Of a DNA stretch of 44,454 nt, positions 8,418-16,179 are shown one piece after another; the first letter of the stretch is position 1, and each line of letters begins with the position of its first letter. The stretch is from assembly GCA_029983505.1 (NCBI GenBank), contig JASBZK010000016.1, positions 1-44,454 of the forward strand, in the 5' to 3' direction. The notes below the pieces were generated by a model, which had not been told where the DNA came from, searched no databases, and saw only the letters and a list, made by a program, of their open reading frames with translations. Made by a program: the position numbers and the translations under genes. The stretch is from Porphyromonas sp. GTDB lineage: Bacteria; Bacteroidota; Bacteroidia; Bacteroidales; Porphyromonadaceae.

Positions 8418-10418
8418 TTACTTGACGAGACCGTCGATGAGGTCGTCGTCCACGAGGTAGGGGATGGTGATGTGGTAGCCTTCGGAGTGGCTTTCGTTGA
8501 AAGCGTTTGCCGTGTCGAGGGCATTCGAGTTGCGCGCCCAAGAGCGGCGTGCCACTCCGCCCATCACGTCCCAGAGCATGGCGCTCTTGAGGATTCGGTC
8601 GGCTCTCTCCGAGCCGTCGAGTACCATCCCGAAGCCGCCATTGATGGCTTTGCCGATGCCGACGCCGCCGCCGTTATGGAGGGTGACGAGGCTGAAACCG
8701 CGGGCGCAGTTACCGGCGAAGCACTGCACGGCCATATCGGCCATGACGTTGGAGCCGTCTTTGATGTTGGCCGTTTCGCGGAAAGGCGAGTCCGTACCGC
8801 TGACGTCGTGGTGGTCGCGTCCCAGCATAATGGGACCGACTTCGCCTTTGCGCACCATGTCGTTAAATTTGAGCGAAATATTCAGCCGCCCCACGGCGTC
8901 CTGATAGAGGATGCGGGCTTCGGTGCCGACGACGAGCTGATTCTTCTCTGCGTCGCGTATCCAGATCCAGTTGTCGCGGTCTTGGGCACGGCGGTTCGGG
9001 TCAATGATCTCCATAGCCGCGTGGTCGGTCTTGACGAGGTCTTCGTGCTTGCCGGAGAGACAAACCCAGCGGAAAGGTCCGTAGCCGAAGTCGAAGAGCT
9101 CCGGTCCCATAATGTCTTCCACATAGCTCGGCCAAATGAAGCCGTCCTTGTCGTCGACACCATTGCGGGAGATTTCTTTCACTCCGGCGTCGTAGATGGC
9201 TTTCATAAAGGCGTTGCCGTAGTCGAAGAAGTAGGTACCGCGCTCCACGAGCTTCTTGACCGCTTCGTAGTGCCTCTTGAGACCTTTGTCCACCTCTCTC
9301 TCGAATCCCGCACGGTCTTCATTGAGCATCCGGGTGCGCTCTTCAAAAGAGAGAGAAACCGGACAGTATCCGCCCTCGTAGCATACGTGGCAGGAGGTCT
9401 GGTCGCTGAGGAGGTCTATGTGGATGTCGTGCTCGATCGCATACTCGAGGAGCGTCACCACGTTCCCGAGGAACGCGACGGAGCAGGGTTCTTTCTTCGC
9501 CATACCTTCCGCAGCCATCCTGAAAGCCTCTTCCTCGGTGCGGGCGATGTGCTTTACCCAGCCCTGCTCGTAGCGGGTCATAATGCGGGACTCGTCCACT
9601 TCGGCCACGATGGAGGCCGCTCGTGCGATGTCGGCAGCTTTGGGCTGAGCGCCGCTCATCCCTCCGAGACCGGAGGAGACGAAGAGCTTGCCGGAGAGGT
9701 CGCCGTCCGCACCTATTCCGAGCTTCAGACGTCCGGCGTTGAGGATGGTGTTGTAGGTGCCGTGGACGATGCCTTGGGGTCCGATGTACATCCAGCCCCC
9801 GGCGGTCATCTGACCGTAGTTCGCCACACCCATTTGGGCGGCTACTTCCCAGTCTTTGATGTTGTCGTAGAGGCCGACCATCATCGAGTTGGTGATGATG
9901 ACACGCGGGGCGTCGGGTTTGGACGCAAAGAGACCCAGAGGATGACCGCTCTCGAGGACGAGGGTCTGGTTTTCGGTGAGCTCTTCAAGGTATTTGATGG
10001 TGAGTCGGTACTGCATCCAGTTTTGGAAGACCTGACCGGTTTCGCCATAGGTGACGAGCTCATAGGGGTAGAGTGCGACAGCGTGAGCGAGGTTATTGTG
10101 TATCATGACCTGGAAGGCTCTACCTTCGATGCACTTTCCTTTGTAGTCGTCTATGGATTTGGCCTTGAGGTCGCCCTGAGGACGGAAGCGGTAGCCATAG
10201 ATTTTTCCCCTCGTCTTGAGCTCTTCGAGGAACTCGGGTGCGAGCTCCTTGTGGAGCTCTTTGGGGATGTGCCTCAGAGCGTTGCGGAGAGCTGTCTTCG
10301 TCTGTTCTTTGGTGAGCGAATATCCACGGTCGGGAGCCCGGCGGATGCCTTCGTCAAAAGTCGGGTATTCCGGCAAAACGGGGTCGAGAGAGAATTTTAG
10401 CGGAGCGGAGTCCTTCAT
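8418..10418 (-). CDS. hutU: urocanate hydratase (long form)
   Basis: HutU adds water to urocanate to form imidazolonepropionate, using tightly bound NAD+ as an electrophile. The protein has 666 residues, about 100 more than the classical pseudomonad enzyme, as in the long form known from Bacteroidota and eukaryotes. The extra part includes an N-terminal region before GKIYGYRFRPQGD. The NAD-binding SSGLGGMSGAQPKAA, the TAGGWMYIGPQGIVHGT segment and the catalytic-cysteine region SDQTSCHVCYEGGYCP are all present. It is the first gene of the hut operon and follows a promoter at 10558-10588 and a leader of about 130 nt. Element E2 lies between it and ftcD. Confidence 0.96.
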   Translation of the reverse strand: MKDSAPLKFSLDPVLPEYPTFDEGIRRAPDRGYSLTKEQTKTALRNALRHIPKELHKELAPEFLEELKTRGKIYGYRFRPQGDLKAKSIDDYKGKCIEGRAFQVMIHNNLAHAVALYPYELVTYGETGQVFQNWMQYRLTIKYLEELTENQTLVLESGHPLGLFASKPDAPRVIITNSMMVGLYDNIKDWEVAAQMGVANYGQMTAGGWMYIGPQGIVHGTYNTILNAGRLKLGIGADGDLSGKLFVSSGLGGMSGAQPKAADIARAASIVAEVDESRIMTRYEQGWVKHIARTEEEAFRMAAEGMAKKEPCSVAFLGNVVTLLEYAIEHDIHIDLLSDQTSCHVCYEGGYCPVSLSFEERTRMLNEDRAGFEREVDKGLKRHYEAVKKLVERGTYFFDYGNAFMKAIYDAGVKEISRNGVDDKDGFIWPSYVEDIMGPELFDFGYGPFRWVCLSGKHEDLVKTDHAAMEIIDPNRRAQDRDNWIWIRDAEKNQLVVGTEARILYQDAVGRLNISLKFNDMVRKGEVGPIMLGRDHHDVSGTDSPFRETANIKDGSNVMADMAVQCFAGNCARGFSLVTLHNGGGVGIGKAINGGFGMVLDGSERADRILKSAMLWDVMGGVARRSWARNSNALDTANAFNESHSEGYHITIPYLVDDDLIDGLVK

Positions 10419-10557
10419 TTCTTTTTTCGATTATATGTGGTGAAAGTTAGTAGTATTTCTAAAACAAAAAACGTGGCTGTGTCCCCGGTCTTTTGGGAAA
10501 GGATGCCGAAGCGAACCTGCGGGCAAGACCGAAGGGAGAGACTTTTTTCGGTTGACA

Positions 10558-10588
10558 CAAATGTAACCAAACCCTTTTGGACGGCAAA
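10558..10588 (-). promoter_or_regulatory. hut operon promoter
   Basis: On the reverse strand TTTG (10588-10585) and TACATTTG (10565-10558) are separated by 19 bp, matching the Bacteroidota -33/-7 promoter. Transcription would start near 10550 and leave a leader of roughly 130 nt before hutU (ATG 10418). I recognise no riboswitch in the leader, but a half-hairpin string (GGCTGTGTCCCC on the forward strand, 10474-10485) lies in it. The 481-bp stretch 10419-10899 contains this promoter, element E3 and the divergent promoter at 10756-10763, and no gene that I can support. Confidence 0.75.
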
Positions 10589-10640
10589 ACAAAAGTCCCT
10601 TATTTTGCAAGAAAAAGCATCCGTAGGTGGCGCTAAAGGA

Positions 10641-10720
10641 GGTACGTACCGAGCGTTCCTTCCCGGTCTGTACCCGGAGGCTTCCGGACTCTGTACCCGG
10701 AGTGTCTCTCGGTACGTACT
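10641..10720. repeat. four-core intergenic element, copy E3
   Basis: Cores start at 10641 (GGTACGTACC), 10665 (GGTCTGTACC), 10688 (ACTCTGTACC) and 10711 (GGTACGTACT), spaced 24, 23 and 23 bp. It lies between two divergent promoters, upstream of both hutU and the small beta-barrel gene. Confidence 0.85.
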
Positions 10721-10755
10721 AAATTTGGAGGGTGGCTCCGTGTCCGAAAAAAGAG

Positions 10756-10763
10756 TACATTTG
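10756..10763 (+). promoter_or_regulatory. -7 promoter box for the small beta-barrel gene
   Basis: TACATTTG fits TAnnTTTG, about 137 bp before the ATG at 10900. A TTTG at 10724-10727 is 28 bp upstream, longer than the usual spacing. Confidence 0.5.
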
Positions 10764-10899
10764 CTTCGTCCTTAGATGCCGCCTCGTGTAGTCTTCGGAG
10801 AGAGGAGGGGCTTCCCCCCGGCGTTTGACGGTAAAGAAATCGAGGAATGAAGCCGATACCGGCAGAAGTAAATACCATAATCTTAAAAAGCAATCCCTT

Positions 10900-11448
10900 A
10901 TGTGGAAACAAATCTTGGGGCTCGTCGCCCTTTTCAGTCTCAGCTCGGCTCCGCTTGTCGCACAAGAGGATTACAGCAATGAATTTCGCCATAACGAAGT
11001 GAAGGTGAATCTCGCGGGGATTTTCTACACCACTCTGGAAGCTCAGTACGATTACATCCTGAGGCAGGATCTCAGTGTGGGGGTCGCAGGTGCCTTCAAT
11101 ATCGTTCGTGGCGATAACCTTTACGTCTACCAAGTGACCCCGAATGTACGTTGGTTCTTCGGGGGCAATATGGAGTCGGCTCAGAAGTACGGGGCAGGCT
11201 TTTTCGTGGAGCTGAACGGCTCCGTCTTCGGACACTCATGGGAGTCCGTAGCGGCCAAGATCTCCGGTGAAAATCCGGGCGAAACGGAGATTCGCACGGG
11301 TGCAGGCTTGGGCTTAGCTGTGGGCTGGAAGTACCTCTCCAAGGGTAACTGGGTCGGCGAAGTCTACATAGGAGCCGGCAAAAACTTCGTGCCCGATCAA
11401 GTCCCTGTCTATCCCCGTGGCGGTGTCTCGATAGGCTACCGCTTCTAA
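10900..11448 (+). CDS. small outer-membrane beta-barrel protein, function unknown
   Basis: The 182-residue protein starts with a clear Sec signal peptide (MWKQILGLVALFSLSSAPLV, predicted cleavage after VAQ or nearby). It continues as alternating aromatic/glycine beta-strands, for example VNLAGIFYTTLEAQYDYIL, VTPNVRWFF, AGFFVELNGSV and AGLGLAVGWKYL, and ends in a terminal aromatic strand with GVSIGYRF. This is the pattern of an 8-stranded OmpA/OmpW-sized porin-like barrel, possibly in the DUF3575 group. I chose the ATG at 10900 over an upstream in-frame start (10825) because it begins the signal peptide. It is a monocistronic gene with a terminator at 11479-11533. No specific function can be inferred. 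Confidence 0.8.
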   Translation: MWKQILGLVALFSLSSAPLVAQEDYSNEFRHNEVKVNLAGIFYTTLEAQYDYILRQDLSVGVAGAFNIVRGDNLYVYQVTPNVRWFFGGNMESAQKYGAGFFVELNGSVFGHSWESVAAKISGENPGETEIRTGAGLGLAVGWKYLSKGNWVGEVYIGAGKNFVPDQVPVYPRGGVSIGYRF

Positions 11449-11478
11449 GCGGAAGGACGTTTTTACCACATTATAAGG

Positions 11479-11533
11479 AAAAGGTGTGCCAGAAGCCGGA
11501 CGCTGTTTCGGCTTTTTGACACACCTCTTTTTG
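11479..11533 (+). terminator. intrinsic terminator, overlapping the pepO promoter
   Basis: AGGTGTGCCA (from 11482) and AAGCCG pair with CGGCTT and TGACACACCT, and are followed by CTTTTT. The outer arm resembles that of the terminator at 3578-3615. The descending arm contains TTTG (11515-11518), usable as the -33 element of pepO. Confidence 0.8.
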
Positions 11534-11534
11534 G

Positions 11535-11542
11535 TACATTTG
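11535..11542 (+). promoter_or_regulatory. -7 promoter box for pepO
   Basis: TACATTTG fits TAnnTTTG, about 46 bp before the ATG at 11589. A TTTG at 11515-11518 is 16 bp upstream, inside the preceding terminator stem, so terminator and promoter share sequence. Confidence 0.6.
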
Positions 11543-11588
11543 CAGACGCTTAGGAGAATAAAACTTCACAATAATAAATACACATTCC

Positions 11589-13637
11589 ATGAAACAGTTT
11601 TTCCCTATTTCCTTGCTGTGTGCCTGTGCTGCTCTCGGCACTGTCTCCTGCGGTGGCAAAAAAGGCGATACGACAGGGCAGATGACGGACAGCATCCCCG
11701 CCATTGATACCCTTGCGCTCGACCGCTCCGTCTCTCCCCGTACCGATTTTTACCGCTTCGCCAACGGTGGCTGGATGGCGTCCCATCCCCTGCCTCCCGA
11801 GTACTCCCGCTACGGCTCGTTTGACGTCCTCAGTGAAGAGGCGCGTGACGCCGCCCACGAGATTATCGAGGGTTTTGCCTCCGCCGAAGAAGGCTCCGAC
11901 AAGGCCAAAGCCTACAAGCTCTATGCGATGAGCGTGGACACCGCGGCTCTCGACGCAGGTGGTGCGACACCCATTCTCCCGTATCTCGAAGCCGTGGACA
12001 AAATCGCTTCCGTCCAAGACCTCTCGGACTTCCTTGCCAAGGAAGAAAATGAGGGTAACTCCTACTTCTTCGGCTTCTACGTAGCGGCTGACGAAAAGAG
12101 CTCCGACGACAACCTCCTCAACCTCTATCAGGGCGGGCTCATCATGGGTGTCCCCGACTACTACGCCGAGGATGCGGCTTTTGCCAAGCAGCAAGCCGAC
12201 TACCGCACCTACGTCTCCCGACTCTTCCGCCTCTCCGGTACCGATGCGGCCGAGGCAGATGCCTATGGCGAGCGGGTCTTTAATATCGAGAAGGGCTACT
12301 CCAAGCTTCTCTACACGATGCTCGAGCTCAGGGACTCCCAGCGCAACTACAATAAGCTCACGATGGACGATTTCTACGGAAAGTATTCGTTCCCTTGGAA
12401 GAGCTACCTTGAGAAGCGCGGCATAGCCGGCAAAGTCTCCGACCTCAATGTCGCCCAGCTCGACTACTTTACCCGTTTCGACAAATGGGTCGCTTCCACG
12501 CCTCTCGATGACATTAAGCTTTTCCTCAAAGCCCGTATGCTCGACGATGCGGCAGGTTACCTCTCCGGAGACTTCCGCAAAGCCTCTTTCGACTTCCACT
12601 CGACCTCTATCTCCGGCATCACCGAGATGAAGCCCCTTTGGAAAGACGCCGTATCCCGGGTTAATGCGACTATGGGGGATGTGGTCGGCAAAGAGTACGT
12701 GACCAAATACTTCCCGCCCGAAGCCAAGGAGCGTATGATGACCCTCGTTGGTAACCTCATCTCTGCCCTCGGAAGCCGCATCGACAGCCTCTCGTGGATG
12801 AGTGAAGCGACCAAAGCGAAGGCGCACGAAAAATTGGCCGCTTTCGACGTCAAGATTGGATACCCGGAGACTTGGCGTACGTTTGAAAACCTCAAGGTAG
12901 ACACCTCTTCGCTCTATGCCTACACCCGTAATATCGGCACTTTCCTCACCAACCGCAATCTCGAAGACCTCGGCAAGCCCGTGGATCGCACCCGTTGGCT
13001 GATGAATGCCCACGAGGTGAACGCCTACTACAACCCCACTACGAACGAGATCTGCTTCCCCGCCGGGATCCTTCGCCCGCCTTTCTTTAATATGAATGCG
13101 GATGACGCTGTGAACTACGGTGCCATCGGAGTGGTCATCGGTCACGAAATGACCCACGGCTTCGACGACCAGGGTGCCAACTACGACGCCAAAGGCAATA
13201 TGGCCAACTGGTGGACGGCTGAGGACAAAGCCACTTTTGATGCTGCCACTTCCAAGCTCGCCAAACAGTTTGACGGCATCCAGATCACGCCCGAGCTGAA
13301 CGCCAACGGCTCCCTCACTTTGGGCGAAAACATTGCCGACCAAGGCGGTCTCCTCATCTCCTACGACGCGTTTAAGATGGCGACCAAAGGTCAGGAACAG
13401 ACCGAAATCGACGGTCTCACCCCTGACCAGCGTTTCTTTGTCGGCTACGCACGTGTCTGGGGACAAAACATCACGCCCGAGGAAGTCGTCCGCCGCACCA
13501 AGACAGACGTACACAGCCTCGGAGAGTATCGTGTCAACCAGGCGCTCAAGAATATCCCCGCTTTCTACAAGGCGTTCAACGTACAAGAGGGTGACGCGAT
13601 GTACATCGCACCCGAAGAGCGCGTGATCATCTGGTAA
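11589..13637 (+). CDS. pepO: M13-family metallopeptidase, PepO-like lipoprotein
   Basis: This 682-residue zinc endopeptidase belongs to the neprilysin/endothelin-converting-enzyme family. The leader ends in a lipobox (GTVSC, Cys about 21), so the mature protein is probably an envelope lipoprotein. The mature enzyme begins with the family motif DFYRFANGGWM. The zinc site HEMTH is at 519-523, with the third ligand in ENIADQGG (Glu580, Asp584). NAYYNPTTNEICFPAGIL is the substrate-binding segment, and the C-terminus ends in Trp as in other M13 enzymes. Such enzymes cleave peptides of limited size and in Porphyromonas are linked to peptide nutrition and host interaction. It is monocistronic, with element E4 37 bp downstream. 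Confidence 0.95.
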   Translation: MKQFFPISLLCACAALGTVSCGGKKGDTTGQMTDSIPAIDTLALDRSVSPRTDFYRFANGGWMASHPLPPEYSRYGSFDVLSEEARDAAHEIIEGFASAEEGSDKAKAYKLYAMSVDTAALDAGGATPILPYLEAVDKIASVQDLSDFLAKEENEGNSYFFGFYVAADEKSSDDNLLNLYQGGLIMGVPDYYAEDAAFAKQQADYRTYVSRLFRLSGTDAAEADAYGERVFNIEKGYSKLLYTMLELRDSQRNYNKLTMDDFYGKYSFPWKSYLEKRGIAGKVSDLNVAQLDYFTRFDKWVASTPLDDIKLFLKARMLDDAAGYLSGDFRKASFDFHSTSISGITEMKPLWKDAVSRVNATMGDVVGKEYVTKYFPPEAKERMMTLVGNLISALGSRIDSLSWMSEATKAKAHEKLAAFDVKIGYPETWRTFENLKVDTSSLYAYTRNIGTFLTNRNLEDLGKPVDRTRWLMNAHEVNAYYNPTTNEICFPAGILRPPFFNMNADDAVNYGAIGVVIGHEMTHGFDDQGANYDAKGNMANWWTAEDKATFDAATSKLAKQFDGIQITPELNANGSLTLGENIADQGGLLISYDAFKMATKGQEQTEIDGLTPDQRFFVGYARVWGQNITPEEVVRRTKTDVHSLGEYRVNQALKNIPAFYKAFNVQEGDAMYIAPEERVIIW

Positions 13638-13652
13638 CGGGCTTTCCCGCCC

Positions 13653-13671
13653 CCGGGTGCAGCCCGGACTT
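13653..13671 (+). terminator. short GC-rich hairpin after pepO
   Basis: CCGGG (13653-13657) pairs with CCCGG (13663-13667) over a 5-nt loop, followed by ACTTTTG. It is a possible weak terminator directly before element E4. Confidence 0.4.
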
Positions 13672-13673
13672 TT

Positions 13674-13774
13674 GACCGTACCGCGGGGAATTTTTCGGTC
13701 TGTACGAGGATTCCTCCCCGGTCGTACCGAGAATATATTTTTGGTTCGTATCTCGTTTGCGCGGGGTACGAACC
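13674..13774. repeat. four-core element plus a fifth core, copy E4
   Basis: Cores start at about 13674 (GACCGTACC, one base short), 13697 (GGTCTGTACG), 13720 (GGTCGTACC, one base short), 13743 (GGTTCGTATC) and 13765 (GGTACGAACC). Spacing is 23, 23, 23 and 22 bp. This is the only copy with a clear in-register fifth core. The 13638-13924 gap otherwise holds the folP promoter. Confidence 0.8.
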
Positions 13775-13851
13775 TCTTTTTTTGAGGCAGTCCGGTGAGG
13801 TGCTTATGGCGTACTATGGACTAAGGCGGGGAAACTTTTTGTCTCCCTTGA

Positions 13852-13884
13852 TTTGGGGATAAGGGGGTAAATGTGGTATCTTTG
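13852..13884 (+). promoter_or_regulatory. folP promoter
   Basis: TTTG (13852-13855) and TATCTTTG (13877-13884) with a 21-bp spacer match the Bacteroidota -33/-7 consensus, 40 bp upstream of the folP ATG. Confidence 0.7.
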
Positions 13885-13924
13885 GATAGAGAAATAATTT
13901 TATGACGATAGAGCACACTTAAAT

Positions 13925-14824
13925 ATGAGGCACATAACACTCGGGGTGAGGGGGAACGTTTTCGACCTGACGGATGAGCCTGTCGTGATGGGCATCCTCA
14001 ATCATACACCGGATTCCTTTTACCCGGGAAGCCGCATCCAAGGTCGAGAGAAGATTTATGCACGCATCGAGCAGATTATAGCCGAGGGCGCAAAGATAAT
14101 TGATGTCGGCGGCTACTCCTCACGCCCCGGCGCCGACGAAGTGCCGGAGGAAGAGGAGTGGAGACGCGTCTCCGAAGTGCTTAAGGCCATCCGTGAGGTG
14201 GACAAAGAGATCGTCGTCAGCGTGGATACTTTTCGCTCTTCCGTGGCACGCAGATCCGTGGAAGAGGGCGATGCGGACATCATCAACGATGTCTCCGCAG
14301 GGCTGCTGGACGCGGAGATGTTCGGCACGGTCGCCGAGCTCGGGGTGCCTTACCTCTTGATGCATATGAGAGGGACGCCCAAGACGATGCACCACCTTCA
14401 CGACTACAAAGGACGTGTTGTGGAGGAGGCACTGCCGGAGCTTCTGGATAGACTCAAGCTGGCGAAAGAGGCGGGCGTGAGAGACGAAAACGTCATACTC
14501 GACCCCGGCTTCGGCTTCAGCAAGAATGCGGAGCAAAACTTCGAGCTGCTCACCGACTTGGATAAGTTCTTGGCACTCGAGTACCCGGTGCTTGTAGGGG
14601 TCAGTCGGAAGGCTTTTATTTACAAACCTTTCGGAGTGGGACCGGATGAGGCGCTCAACGGCACCACGGTCGTGAATACCTATGCGCTGATGCAAGGCGC
14701 CCATATCCTTCGCGTCCACGACGTGCGTCCCGCCGTGGAAGCCGTCCGAATCGTCAGCCAACTCAAGAAGTACGCTTCCGAGGTGGCTCATCCGACGCAC
14801 TCCGAAGAGCCCGTACACAGTTGA
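13925..14824 (+). CDS. folP: dihydropteroate synthase
   Basis: FolP condenses p-aminobenzoate with dihydropterin pyrophosphate to give dihydropteroate, the sulfonamide-sensitive step of folate synthesis. All family blocks are present in a 299-residue protein: MGILNHTPDSFYPG (pterin loop 1), DVGGYSSRPGA (loop 2), VSVDTFRSSVA, INDVSAG, MHMRGTPKTM, LDPGFGFSKN and GVSRKAFI. The start at 13925 is a little upstream of the conserved core and follows a good promoter. In many Bacteroidota folP is followed by the diadenylate cyclase gene cdaA; here it is followed after 18 bp by an MFS gene instead. Confidence 0.96.
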   Translation: MRHITLGVRGNVFDLTDEPVVMGILNHTPDSFYPGSRIQGREKIYARIEQIIAEGAKIIDVGGYSSRPGADEVPEEEEWRRVSEVLKAIREVDKEIVVSVDTFRSSVARRSVEEGDADIINDVSAGLLDAEMFGTVAELGVPYLLMHMRGTPKTMHHLHDYKGRVVEEALPELLDRLKLAKEAGVRDENVILDPGFGFSKNAEQNFELLTDLDKFLALEYPVLVGVSRKAFIYKPFGVGPDEALNGTTVVNTYALMQGAHILRVHDVRPAVEAVRIVSQLKKYASEVAHPTHSEEPVHS

Positions 14825-14842
14825 TTTTGCCGCCACGAGAGT

Positions 14843-16153
14843 ATGAATAGTCAACCCCCGTTTCAGAAAAAAAAGATTCCGCCGATCGCTTGGGTCTCTA
14901 CGGTTTACTTTGCCATGGGGCTTCCGATGGTGATGATCTCGGACGTCTCGCTTTTGGTATTCAAGGATCTCGGTATCTCGGACGCCCGGATTACTTTTTG
15001 GGCATCGCTTCTGATTCTTCCTTGGAGCCTGAAGCCGCTCTTCAGCCCTCTGATGGAGATTTTCGGCACCAAGAAGCAGTATGTCGTCTTTACGGAACTC
15101 TTCTCCGCCGTGATGCTCGGTCTCATCGCCGCGGGCTTGGGCACCTCCGGTTTTTTTGCCGTCGTCATCGGATTGATGGCCTTGATGGCTTTCTCCGGCT
15201 CTGTCCACGACATCGCGGGTGACGGTACCTACATGGAGGCGCTTTCCACTAAGGAACAGAGCCAGTATATCGGTTGGCAGGGCGCGTTTTACAACATAGC
15301 CAAACTGCTGGCCAAAGGCGGTCTCGTCTTCCTCGTGGGCTATCTCTCGAAGAGCATCGGGCTCGTGCGCTCTTGGCAGATCGTCTTCGTCATCGCGGCC
15401 GTCCTCATCGGGCTGATCTCTTTTTATCACTTCGTCCTGCTGCCCGGGCGTATGCGGTCGGGCAGAGGAAAAGGGTCGAAAGGCGGGAAGAGCTTTGCTT
15501 CGGCCTTGAATGAATTTTGGCAGATACTCGTCTCTTTCTTTCAGAAGAAGTACATCTGGCTCTATCTCCTATTCATCTTCCTGTATCGCTTTACGGAAGG
15601 GCTGGCGATCAAAGTGGCTCCGCTCTTTATGAAAGCCGATGCCTCGGTGGGCGGCTTGTCTCTGTCCAACGAAAGTTTCGGCTTGATCTACGGGACGCTC
15701 GGCACCCTCGCATTTGTCGTCGGGAGTATACTCTCGGGGTATTTTATCTCCAAGATGGGACTTCGAAAGGTTCTACTGCCACTCATCTTGATCTTCAACA
15801 TCCCGTTCGTCGTCTTTCTGTTGCTCGCGGAGTTTCAGCCCGAGTCGCTGATCTGGACCGGCATAGGCATCACTTTTGAGCAGTTTGGGTACGGCTTCGG
15901 CTTCGTGGGTCTCTCTCTCTTCATGATGCAACAGGTCGCCAAGGGACCGCACCAGATGGCACACTACGCGATAGCTACGTCTCTGATGAATCTCAGCTTT
16001 ATGCTTCCGGGGCTTGTCAGCGGGACACTCAGTGATGCCTTGGGCTATAAGACGTTTTTTCTCATCGCGGTGCTGCTGGCCATCCCCGGTATTGTCTGCG
16101 CCATAAAAGTCCCCTTCACTTATGACGAAGAGGGCAATACGATTTCCGAATAA
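14843..16153 (+). CDS. AmpG-like MFS transporter, probably for a mannosyl disaccharide
   Basis: This 436-residue inner-membrane protein has about 12 hydrophobic segments in the layout of the AmpG/PAT branch of the major facilitator superfamily. Features include the N-terminal GLPMVMISDVSLLVFKDLGI region, a conserved DIAGDGTYMEAL segment in place of the DxAxDAxA motif, and a cytosolic linker near 200-215 (RSGRGKGSKGG). Directly downstream (26 bp) is a GH130 phosphorylase. From memory, Bacteroides mannoside and N-glycan core loci pair a carrier of this type with GH130, so I infer uptake of Man-beta-1,4-GlcNAc or a related disaccharide. Muropeptide import, the classical AmpG role, is an alternative but the neighbour argues against it. 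Confidence 0.8.
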   Translation: MNSQPPFQKKKIPPIAWVSTVYFAMGLPMVMISDVSLLVFKDLGISDARITFWASLLILPWSLKPLFSPLMEIFGTKKQYVVFTELFSAVMLGLIAAGLGTSGFFAVVIGLMALMAFSGSVHDIAGDGTYMEALSTKEQSQYIGWQGAFYNIAKLLAKGGLVFLVGYLSKSIGLVRSWQIVFVIAAVLIGLISFYHFVLLPGRMRSGRGKGSKGGKSFASALNEFWQILVSFFQKKYIWLYLLFIFLYRFTEGLAIKVAPLFMKADASVGGLSLSNESFGLIYGTLGTLAFVVGSILSGYFISKMGLRKVLLPLILIFNIPFVVFLLLAEFQPESLIWTGIGITFEQFGYGFGFVGLSLFMMQQVAKGPHQMAHYAIATSLMNLSFMLPGLVSGTLSDALGYKTFFLIAVLLAIPGIVCAIKVPFTYDEEGNTISE

Positions 16154-16179
16154 TCCCCCTAACGCGTATATTTCACAGT

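Noticed and set aside
8250..10400. Long open frame (716 codons) on the forward strand opposite hutU
   Set aside because: It is the antisense shadow of hutU, with low-complexity Val/His/Asp-rich translation and no family similarity.
11550..13586. Long reverse-strand open frame opposite pepO
   Set aside because: It is an antisense shadow of pepO, whose HEMTH motif and lipobox identify the true coding strand.
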